Of a stretch of DNA of 64,000 bases, positions 53,674-64,000 are shown piece after piece; positions within the stretch are counted from its first letter, which is position 1; each line of letters starts with the position of its first letter. Origin of the DNA: Paragordius varius (taxonomy: Eukaryota > Nematomorpha). The translations under genes were made by a program, and so were the position numbers. Under the pieces are notes generated by a model. It was not told where the DNA came from. It was given only the letters and a program-made list of their open reading frames with translations, and searched no databases. Where the stretch lies: the NCBI GenBank assembly GCA_964247055.1, contig OZ176050.1, positions 4,774,001 to 4,838,000 of the forward strand, read 5' to 3'.

Positions 53674-56600
53674 TCAATTCGCAACATTGTTGTTGGGTGT
53701 AGGTAAATGTAATACTTGTTTTTTCAACAATTTATTCTCATGGGCCAATTTGGATATTTCTTGCCCCAAATTCTCCATGCCCTCCTATTAAATATAAAAG
53801 ATTTTAAATAAATAAAATTTACCTTTAAAACTATGATTTTAAGCAATGATTCTTCAAGTAACATCTGAAGTTTATCATTCAACTCATGCATGGATTCGCT
53901 CGAATCAACCACAGATGATATCTTTTCAAACAGATTCATTTTCATAGATTTTGCTTTGACCTATTGTAATATTAAACAATTTAATATATTAATAAATGCA
54001 TTAATATATGATTGACACTTCAATAAAACAATTGTGGGATAAGCATAGTTCAATCTCCGTATCATGACATTTTTTTGAGAAAATATTTTAATTAAATTTT
54101 AATTTTTACTTAGTTTTTTTTAAGTTGTATATATTATTGTGCAAACATCAAAATAATTTTTTAAAATATAATGTCCGAAATATAAAATATTTAAACTATA
54201 AAACATAATAATGTAAATTTTTATATATCTGCAATTTAAAGATAAGAACTTGTATTTTGCAAAAGTGCATTATGGTATACAGATAAGTAACTACTTAAAA
54301 TATTTATAATAAAAATACCTTATCATTAACATCATCGAGAGTTATTGCACCAGTTTGTTCGCTCAACAACAAATTTTGTATAATTCTAAATTCAATGATT
54401 TCATATTATTTATATAAGGTCCCCACAGTTATACATAAAAAAATTGGTAAAAAAACCAGATTTTAAATCAAATACGTAATATATATACTAACTATATAAT
54501 TTTTAATAGTTAATGTGAACCATTTTTATAAAAAACTTAAGGGGAAAATTTTGTAAAGTATGGGTAAAAATAAATAAGTTTTTAATTATTATTTCAAAAC
54601 TACTTACTTCATTACAATGAATAGAGACTCAATTTTATTTTCAATATTTTTGTTACAAAATGGTCATTCATAAAAATAAACTATGTTTGGTTTACTTTGC
54701 TTTTTTATGCAATTCATCTTGTAACCGTATAATGTGATCATTCAATAGCTCAATTTTTTCTTTGCGTTTAAGCAAGGCCCTTTGTAACTTGATACTTTTA
54801 TCAATGAGTAATTTCATATGCATACTCGTCGTACAATTATTTTCTCCAACACTGACGTTTTCAGTAGCAAGTGAGTAATGTTTTTTGTCTGTTAAAATAT
54901 TAGTGGAGGGGGGAGAAAATAGGGTTAGGTCCTCATCCATAAATGATGAAGAACCAAACGAAGGAGTCGATAAATCTGTCGCTGTTTCATTGTAGAGAAA
55001 ATTTGCTGATGGTCGTTGATGTTGTTCAAAATTCTGTTGTAAAGACATTTATTTAATATCTTGTATACGTATTGTTTTGCTTTTTCAATATAGGTAATAT
55101 ATATATTTGGATGACATTTTTGGTATAAAGTAGCAATTTAGATGTATAAGCATATAATAATATAGATTTAAAAAGGAATTAGATATCAAATTATTTGAAA
55201 CGACTTGTAACATGTGGACAAAAACAAAGGCAAAACTTTGTTACTATATATCAATAAAAACAATTTTTTTGCCTATGGCTAAAAATAAAATAAAAACGTA
55301 ACAAAAATTTGTTCAAGTTCAACAAATCAAACTAAAAAAAGTAAAAAACAAAAAAATATCACAAACCATATAATCACCACTGCCATCTCTTATGTCGCTA
55401 TTAATAGTATGTGTATTGAGTAACAGTGAATTAAAACTTTTGATTGAAATGACATCGTCAACCGTGTTTAATTGATCATTTTCATTATTGGTGAGGGATT
55501 TTGTTTTTATTTGGTGACCCTCTTGTTGTTGCTGTTTTTGTAATAGGGGAGAAACGGTCGGACTATTCATTGGTTGCAAATTTTCAACTTTGATTAATTC
55601 ATTCAAATCCTTTAAATAACAAATCCAATAAATAAATTTTGATAATAATTCAGCGTATGTTTTATGCCAATTTACTGTAAAATTATTGTATAAAACATAA
55701 AATGTTTCCAAAAACAACAAAATTAAAATAGCTATTATACCTTTTGACACGCAAAATATTTTTTCTGTAAACATTTTAGTTGTGTACGTAACTCGGCTAT
55801 ACTATCTTCATACTTTCGGGCTAAATTATGACAAAAAATAAAATGTCTCTAAAATATTTTGATTAAATTTATTATGGTAGTGTGAAAAAAAACTTACAGT
55901 TTTGTTCAATCTTTGCCGTATCTTGGTTGCATTTCTCAATTAAATCATTGTATTGTGACCTTAATGTGTTCAATTCATTTTTCTACAAATTATATAACAT
56001 AAAAGACTAAACCAAGATGTTGGAATGTGTTTTAAGAGTTTCATTTTCTTGGTCCAGCAGGTTTACTTTGTTTTCCAATTCATTTACCTAATAAGATATA
56101 AATCAAAAGTGGTCGAATACAATAAATAAGATTACTTTAAGAAACAGTCAACCATTATTTTTATGGGTGTTTCAAATGTTATTTAAAAGTTTTAGATAAA
56201 TAAAAGGATATTAATATTCATATTATTATCTATATGTCATGGAAAACATAGTTTATATTTTTGTCACAAATAAATTAATTTATCCGGTGTATGGAAATTT
56301 ATATCAAGAAAAAGAAGGAAAAGGGTATGTTTGAACTTACTTTAAATATTTTTTGTTCTAATTCTGTTAAATGTTTAGCGTTATCGCTTGTCAAATTTTC
56401 CGTTAATTCCAACAAATTTTTTTGTTTCGCATGGCTTTTACTTAACTCTGTAGATAAATCTGAAACATTGTTTTCCATTTCACGTATGGTTTCGAGACTT
56501 TTAGCATGTGTTATCTGCAATCTTCAAGATAAAATTTGGTAGATTATTTTATACATCCAAACGAAAAAAAACGTTTTAACAATAACTTAAGGTTAAATTT

Positions 56601-59228
56601 ACAAATGTGTTTGTCAGTTTAAACCGTAACAATTTCATAGTATATACGGGTATCGTAGCTTTTTAATGGTTTTTTTAAACGTTTCTGTAAAGTAAAATTA
56701 TAGTTAATCACTTAACTAAATTGAATCCAATACTAAATTAATGTACTCGCATAACAAATTAAATAATTTTCTGAATTTGTAAAGATAAATATGCACACAT
56801 AAATAAAATATTTACTCATTATATTCTTTAGACATGGTTTCATATCCAACAATCTCCTTTTGCAGTTCTTCAATCTTGCCATTTAACGTGTCTATTTCGG
56901 TTTTAAGGGTTAAAATTGCTTCGTCATTCTTACTCAAATTTTCTTTTAACTTTACATTCTAAATCATTATATATCAGTTGGGGAAATAAACCATAGCCTG
57001 TTCCGATTCATAATTAGCCGCAAGTTTTTCATGTTTATTACGCAAAACATCGTATTCCAAACTAAGGATAAAATCTTGTTGATTATTAGTCTCTGGTTTC
57101 TAAATCATATAAAAATCAAAAATTTATTAAAAAAAAGTGCATTTTTATCCCTATTTAAATTTGTATTCTCATTTAATAAATTATCAGGATATAAAGTATA
57201 ATTAGCATGTCATATAATAATGAAAATTACGTCTTTCTGAAGTATACGCTTTTTTAGGTGGTCAACATCGTTTTGTGAATCAAATAAATTTTGGGCTTCT
57301 AAATTTTCATTTTTCAAAAGTTTTTCAGATTCCTTGATTGTATTAATATCCTGATTATCAGGCTCAATAATATTTTTTGGATTTTCGCCCTCAATTAAAG
57401 GTTGAATTTCTGAACAGTTTTTATTTGGAATGGTTATGTTTGTTGGCAATTTATAATTAAATTTCCCCTCATTCGGTTGAGATAGAGTATTAAGTTCCAA
57501 TCTTAATTCCATAAATTTAGCTACAGTTTTATCCAATTCGTGCTTTGTTTTCTATTGATACGTTATTTAATAAAATAATAAGGACCAGAAGCGATGATAT
57601 TCATTATAAAAATTTTTTATAGTTTTCCCAAAATCTAATTACATTATCAATAGAAATCAAAAATGAACTAAAATTTGATCTTAGTATATAACCGAAAATT
57701 GCTAAAATCTATTCGAAAACTAAAATTCGGAGTTTACAAAACCATTTGGAAATATCAAAGATCTATGAATTATTTTTTTACAAAACCAAAAGAAAAATTA
57801 TGCTTAAAAATGCCGATTTAAAAACATTACATGATTTTATATAGGTTAATTCAATAAATAAATATCCATTTCAATATAATACATATATATATAAACTGTA
57901 TTATACCACATATTTATTAACCATTAAAAAAAAGTTTACGGATAAATTTCAAAGTGATAATAGATTTGCAATGATACTTTATGATTTTCCCGTTCCTCAT
58001 TAAGTTTATCCTGAGTCCACGTTAATGTTAGAGCTTGAGCCTGTATGTGATCTTTTTGCAATTGAAAATCTCTTTTTAACACATTGTTTTCTTTAACCTA
58101 ATTTATTTTTAAATTAATTATTTTGAATGTCATTAAATTGGTAATAAATAAATTTAATATTCCTAACAATTATTAATAATAATATTTTTAATCGATTAAA
58201 AAATAATAAGTATTTAATAAAGTTGTTATGAAATCGCAAACATACCATTTAATCATTCATATTTAAGTTAAAAAAAGTTTTTTTAATATAAGATACATAT
58301 GAAATATGACCATTAAAATTTAGATGATTTTATGTAGATTTTTATAATAAAAAACTAGATTTTTAAAAATAAACGATGCAATTATTTTATTTAAAAAACC
58401 TACATAATCTTTTAATAATAATATCAAGAAAATTATTAATCGTCAAATTGTAGGTAGTAGATTTTGGAGATTAAACAAAATTTAAATATGTTGTAAATGT
58501 TTGCATAAAACAACATTACTTTATCATCCAACAATGATGTGGTTTTGTTAAGATCATATAATGTATTTTTGAGTTTTTCATTCAATTTATCACGAACTTT
58601 GGTGTCCCGATTATATAAATCGGATATTTTTTCACATTTAGACTTCCAATCCAACATTTCTTTTTCACTTTTTGCAAATTTTAAAATCATTTCATTTTTA
58701 TCGTTGGAAGCTTTAGCTAAATCATATTGAATCTAATTGTAATAAATCGGGATACTTTTCCATTATACTCTTTATTCATCTTTTCCATGTTATATAACTG
58801 AGTTTTGTGTAAATTTTCTTTGGATTCAATCATTTCTTTGAGATTATTGATATTATCTTGCATAAATTTTAACCGTTCTTCCATCTAAATTTAAAATATG
58901 TTAACATCTTTCATGTCCTTTTGAGCATGTATATATTTCATGTGTATGTCAGAGTCATTTAAAGCTTTATTGACTTGTTTTTGATAATTTTGCCTGTATA
59001 AAATTAATTATATTCCTACTTGACAAGGAGATATATCAAAGTAAGTATAATTTGTTTTGAAGCATTCTCATAATCCATCAATGCCTCCAAATCATAGGAT
59101 ACTTTTTGCAATACAAAAGGTAGCTTCAACAAACATGATAAATTGCTATCAGCGGATTTCCATGAATAATTTGTTTTAAATTTTGTCACATAAGATAAGG
59201 CATCCGTGTCGCTTCTCAGATCATTCAT
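53674..59228 (-). CDS. Large coiled-coil protein, family not recognised
   Basis: Seventeen exons (minus): 59020-59228, 58906-58993, 58756-58884, 58520-58732, 57978-58097, 57231-57551, 56992-57099, 56816-56958, 56341-56521, 56013-56087, 55898-55982, 55741-55820, 55367-55609, 54696-55033, 54319-54385, 53823-53960, 53674-53784. They total 2649 nt, 882 residues, with no frame conflict. Almost the whole protein is heptad-like coiled coil rich in Lys, Glu, Asn and Leu (for example NKEYNGKIQYDLAKASNDKN, KLNEERENHKKTKHELDK), with a low-complexity QKQQQQEGHQ segment and a Ser/Thr/Pro-rich stretch before the last coil. A golgin- or centrosome-type scaffold is possible, but I see no diagnostic domain. 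The apparent stop at 54692 is the donor GTAAAC of exon 14; splicing to 54385 keeps the frame. Introns of 21, 23, 26, 30, 33 and 38 nt occur. The start Met59228 follows non-coding sequence. Confidence 0.72.
58733..58755 (-). other. 23-nt intron in coiled-coil gene
   Basis: GTATCC...CAATTAG joins NKEYNGK to IQYDLAKAS, restoring the heptad frame. Confidence 0.7.
58885..58905 (-). other. 21-nt intron in coiled-coil gene
   Basis: GTTAACATA...AATTTAG; a multiple of three but with in-frame TAA. Shortest intron candidate in the window. Confidence 0.65.
58994..59019 (-). other. 26-nt intron in coiled-coil gene
   Basis: GTAGGA...ATACAG; contains an in-frame stop if retained (after LIYLLVK) and splicing rebuilds Lys (AA|G). 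Confidence 0.7.
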
Positions 59229-59439
59229 TCAAATTTCATACTGACAAGCATTTTAAATAAATAAATGAATATTTAAATTTTATCAAAATGTATTAATCTT
59301 TATTAGCTAATATATGAACATAAATATATGATTCATAAAAATTTAATGACTAAATTTATCTGAGGAGTCATTTTTTTGATACACGTGGGATTTACACATA
59401 TTTTTCATGTTTTTTTATTTTAGCATCATTGTTATCTGG
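59229..59439. other. Upstream flank of the coiled-coil gene
   Basis: Short AT-rich stretch before the repeat field; presumably the promoter. No motif recognised. Confidence 0.35.
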
Positions 59440-60600
59440 ACTAAATATTTAACACTTCGATTCAATTTGGGGTATCTAAATACCCCAGACTAAATTTGAG
59501 TTACGATTTTGTAAAAACTCTCAAAGGAAACGGTCCCAATTTATTTTTATGCTTCTATCCTAACAAAAATTATATAAATATGCCAAAATATCTACATAAA
59601 ATTTTGTTTTGATAAAAAAGTTCCATGTCAAACTACTTCGACGTCATTTTTATTTTGCAAAATTTTTGCAAAATAGCGTCTTCATTTAACACTTGGATAC
59701 AACACACTTATTTTAGTCCTTCGATTCAAATTGGGGTAGTTGGATACCCCAGGCCTGTTTAAAATTAAATTCTTTAAAAATATGGAAGGAATCAAAACCA
59801 TGGCAAAACTTTGCACTTAAATAAACCGAATAATTTAAAAAATTTTATTCAAAAATACTTGATATAATTTTTTTTAAGCTAAAACCGAAAGAAAAAAATT
59901 TCGTCAACGTCACAAGTGGGAAATCGTAAAAAAAAATAATACAAAATAAACCGCTATTTCTATTTCTATCAATGTTAAATGTAATTTAAATAAAAAAATA
60001 GCCTAAATTTTACCCTTAAAATTAAATGAAGACGATATTTTGCAAAATTTTGTAAAATAAAAATGGCGTCGAAGTAGTTTGACATGGAACTTTTTTTTCA
60101 AAACAAAATTTTATTTTTTGGCATATTTATATAATATTTATTAGGATAGAAGCATAAATTTAAATTGGGACCCTTTCCCTCAGTAGTTTTTTAAAAATAT
60201 TAATTAATATTTAGTCTGGGGTATTTAGATACCCCAATTTGAATCGAAGTGTTAATTTTAAGGGAAGAATTAAAGCTAATTTTTTATTTAAATTACACCT
60301 AACATTGATAGAAATAGAAAAGCGTATTTTGTATTATTTTTCAATTTTACCATTTACACATGTTACGTTGACTAAATTTTTACCTTTCGGTCTTAGCTTA
60401 AATTAAGTTATATCAAGTATTTGTCGATAAAATTTTTTATATATTTCGGTTTATTAATGTTATATAAGTGCAAAATTTTGCCATGGTTTCGATTACTTCC
60501 ATATTTTTTAAAGAATTTAATTTTAAACACGCCTGGGGTATTTAACTACCCCAATTTGAATCGAAGGACTAAAATGTGTTGTATCCAAGTATTAAAAAAA
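59440..60600. repeat. Composite of two inverted, interleaved repeat copies
   Basis: Terminal blocks with ATTCAAATTGGGGTA and TACCCCAGGC-type palindromes occur at about 59458, 59728, 60218 and 60530. TGCTTCTATCCTAA (59550) reappears inverted at 60145. ACCATGGCAAAACTTTGCAC (about 59800) reappears inverted at about 60470. The order is A-B, C-D-E, B'-A', E'-D'-C', where the single copy at 15.63-16.19 kb has A-B-E'-D'-C'. Confidence 0.65.
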
Positions 60601-62189
60601 TACAATGGTATAAAATTGATTACGGGTAACCGCTAAATGATACAGGTATCCCTAAATATAAGTCTACACAACCTTAAAAATTAACACGTGTTTTTCTTAT
60701 CTTCAATTTAACACTTGGCTATAATACATTCATTTTAGTCCTTCAGTTTGGAATAAAAATGATATGGCAAATGTTTGAACTGATATAACATTGATGAACC
60801 GATATATGAAGCAAAATTTATTCGAAAAAACTTAATAAATTTTTGTTGATAACCGAAGTTAAAAATTTAGCTAATATTGCCATGTGTGGAGTGTTACCAA
60901 TTTTTTTTGACGACTTGCAATTTTTTCGAGTCATGACTAGCTTTCATATGATAGAAAAAAATAGACATTAGGCGACTTAAGTCAAGCAAGACTTGACTCG
61001 TAGGTGATAAAAAATCATATGATTTAGTAAAACTTGCAGATATTGCAAGTTAGGTGTAGGACACACTTGACAGATTTAAAAATATGGATAAATCATTTTG
61101 AACTATTTATGTATATAATTTAGGTTTATATAGATAAAACGTTTGTTAATGCTATATACTGTTTGTTTAATAATCTTTGGCTAATTAACTTATATAAAAT
61201 TAATTAGATACAAACTTTGCTAATATTTATGAACAAAAATTTTATCAATTTCGTGAACCCGAAAAAAGAATCTGATATAAATATTATTAATTGAATATTA
61301 ATGTTTAAAATTTTCCTATCTTCGTTTTACATAAAATAATAAATGCTAAAAGTTACTTCACCATAAAACATGGAAGTTTATTTCATCATAAATTTATTTC
61401 AAATGTAATGTTGATAATCAATTTGATATAATAATATATTATTTACAAGTGTTTTAAGATACAATCTTCATATAAATCAAATTAATTCTTATCTAATTTA
61501 CAAAGCATTGTTTTCAAACATTACCATCTATATCTAAAATATTAATTTCTTTTATGATGAATCAGATCAGCAAACCCGTCCATTTAGATAATAAAATTAA
61601 ACATTTAAGCTATATAATGAACCAATTCTGAAAAACTTCGAAAAATTTTTTAATAGTCTGCATGTGATATCACGTTGTCCACAAAAAGAGAGGGACGCCT
61701 TTTTTAATATTAATATGACCATAAAAGGCAATCAGCAAAGGATGTATCAAATTTATGGCGGAAAATACTTCATGGAAGAAAACTCCGCTCGTGTTTTAAA
61801 CTTAATTTACCAATTTGATTCAATTTAATATTAAAATAATAAGGTGAAATAAGATTAGTTTTAGGTAAAAAATTGATTTGGAACCGGTTTCGAATTCGGT
61901 ATAATTAAAGAAGATGGCCCTTTGACATGCAATATTAAAAAACATAAAATTAGTTAAGCATTTAAAATCAAAATTGAACCGACAGTTGTTGGCACATTCT
62001 CTCAATATTCTTTTGATAATAAAAAGCACTTATTTAGCCCAATATATTAAGGTTAAGAAATAATTTTAGAAAATTTTAAATTTTTACATATCTTAGTAAA
62101 TTTACATTGCTTTATTCAAATCATTGCCTAATAATGTTATATATTGTTATAACACTGCGTTTAAAATAGGGGGGTTTAAAAAAATATCC
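60601..62189. other. AT-rich sequence with partial repeat remnants
   Basis: A further partial copy of the terminal motif (AACACTTGG...TTTTAGTCCTTC) is at about 60710-60745. Otherwise no gene or structured element recognised. Confidence 0.4.
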
Positions 62190-63265
62190 TGATTAATATA
62201 TATATCCTGAGAGGAAAATGTATCGAGATTATAATGATACTTTTGGTTTTAGCCCTTACTAATTAAGATAGTTTTATAAACTTTTTTGGTAACTGCTATA
62301 TATCAGAAAATGACAAAATTTTCGCATATTTTGTATAAATCTTTCTTGGTGAAAGCTAAATGCTTTATTTCAAATATCACTAGCATAACAATTTATAAAA
62401 TTTTAATTTTTTGATGAGGGCACAGAAAGTCCCAATATCCTTAGTGAAACGCAAAAATGCCGAGTTAGCGCGATAAATTTTTAAATGTATGTTAAATTTG
62501 GACATCAAAAAAGTTTTTTTCCAAAAAAAATGGACATTTCTTTTACGCCAAAATTTTGGTGAAGCGTACTTTATACTATTTTGAGGCATTATGGAAACGG
62601 TATAAAAACTCTTTAAAATGTTTTATATATAATTCGATGATGCTGAACATTTCTATCACTCCAGAATTTGAAATATCCGCTTACCCTTAAATTTATTTTA
62701 TTTACATTGTGTTTTTCACGAGCAAACGAACCATTAAATTAAAATTCTCTGATAAGTAAAAAATGTTCAATATAAAAAAGGTTTGTGTAATATCCTAAAG
62801 CGATTTTATACTGTTTCTATCATGCCTCAAAATATCAAGTAGGATTCAACAAAATTTGCTAAAAATTAAATTTTTAAGCGAAATATCCATTTTTCTGAAA
62901 AATTTTTGTGTCAAAATTTTATTTTTGCGTTCATTTTAGGAGAACTAGACCATACTAGCGGCAAAAATTGGGACTTTGGGAGCCCACATGTAAAAATAAA
63001 AAACTTATAATATTGTGATACTTTTTATATTTAGTTTATAATGTATTTTAGTAATATTTTTTGGAAGGAAACTTCACCAAAAACTTTTATTACCAAAAGT
63101 GCGCAAGTTTTGCCATTTTCTGATATGGATCAGGTACCAAAAAATCAAAAATTACTTTCTAAAATCACTCAAAAGGGCCAAACCCAAAAGTCCATGATAA
63201 TTTTCGATTATATATATATATTTGATCAAGGTTTTTTTTGTGGACACTGTGTAATACAAAATATC
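62190..63265. repeat. ~1-kb long-inverted-repeat (foldback) element
   Basis: The left arm (ACTTTTGGTTTTAGCCCTT, ATATCAGAAAATGACAAAAT) is complementary to the right arm (GTTTTGCCATTTTCTGATAT, AAGGGCCAAACCCAAAAGT). The right terminus is TGTGGACACTGTGTAA, matching the CACTGTGTCC start of the related copy at 14.99 kb. No transposase frame is visible. Confidence 0.65.
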
Positions 63266-64000
63266 CTACACGATCTTTAATCAAATATTTTATCGTTAAT
63301 CAAATTACGTTTATAATTTGTAATTTGTTTTTGCAAAATATTAGACAAATATAAAATCGAGACACTTATTTACCGATATAGCAAATCAAACATGGTTAAA
63401 ACTAGTTTTGATAGAATGTACAAAGTCAATAAATTAAGTACATATAGAGTAAACAGAGGTGACTTAAACACAACCAAAAAAATGCAAAATGAACCAGTTT
63501 TTTGCGAAATTCAAGATAAATTAAGTATTGCGCAAAAGAGCTAAGACACAAACTTAAATTAATTATAACATTTCATTTATTTGATTTTAATTGTATAATG
63601 ATTAAAAATAAATATATATAGATATATATTAATTGGGTCATCATTCTAATAAAAATATATCAAAATGAAAGATCAAATTTAAATATTGTATAATTTGTTC
63701 GCTTTTATAACCATAAATGTATAGGGTTACATATAATTCTACGGTTTATTTAAATTAAACAATTTAATAAATACTAAAATGAATGCAACTATTATTGGTC
63801 GATTAGGGATAAAATTTGATTAAACATACACCATTCCATGCAAATGTTTTTTGTGAACACAAAATTGTGATATCGAAGATTAAATAAATATTATATTTAT
63901 AGATAGATATATAATTTAGTCAAGTTTGTAAAGTCGAACTATGATTTGAGGTAAGGAGACATTATTATTTAAGCAATTATTATTGTTTGTAATATAACTA
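63266..64000. other. AT-rich window end
   Basis: No exon, RNA gene or repeat recognised. Confidence 0.4.

Noticed and set aside
54692..55048. Separate 118-residue gene ending at 54692
   Set aside because: The stop TAA is part of a GTAAAC donor. Splicing at 54696 keeps the coiled-coil frame through three more exons.

Overview
This is eukaryotic nuclear DNA from a metazoan. It is very AT-rich, carries multi-exon genes with GT-AG introns, and has many transposon relics. The gene set (GH18 chitinase with a peritrophin-type chitin-binding domain, membrane trehalase, single-domain VWC secreted protein, P450 reductase) and an arthropod/ecdysozoan-like 18S rRNA copy point to an arthropod or related ecdysozoan. 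The species cannot be named from the sequence. All exon models below were built by eye from splice sites, reading frame and family conservation. The eight spliced models close in frame across their whole length, except that the first gene is cut by the window edge.

Layout: 2-5261 (+) is the 3' part of an FN3-domain single-pass receptor-like gene. 5646-7262 (-) is a small secreted VWC protein. 8341-8399 (+) is a hammerhead ribozyme motif. 10338-13491 (+) is a GH18 chitinase with CBM14, tail to tail with 13506-14957 (-), an intronless hedgehog-acyltransferase-like MBOAT gene. 14.99-16.8 kb is a nested repeat. 17661-20118 (-) is a mitochondrial 2-Cys peroxiredoxin. 22.5-24.4 kb holds hAT relics and 24.7-25.3 kb a LINE relic. 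25744-30787 (-) is a trehalase-family protein whose catalytic signatures are degenerate. 30.8-36.0 kb is gene-poor with a dead mariner. 36024-39848 (-) is type II phosphatidylinositol 4-kinase. 40973-52877 (+) is NADPH-cytochrome P450 reductase (16 exons); one intron carries a LINE with an inverted 5' part and the last intron carries a nearly full-length antisense 18S rRNA gene plus flanking spacer. 53674-59228 (-) is a 17-exon coiled-coil protein. 59.4-63.3 kb is a field of foldback repeats.

The most unusual property is intron size. At least seven introns of 21-28 nt, with GT and AG ends, are needed to keep conserved genes in frame (PI4K2, P450 reductase, coiled-coil gene), next to ordinary introns of up to 3 kb. 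The other strong lead is the hammerhead ribozyme motif at 8.35 kb. The genes are not an operon or pathway; they are unrelated neighbours in mixed orientation.
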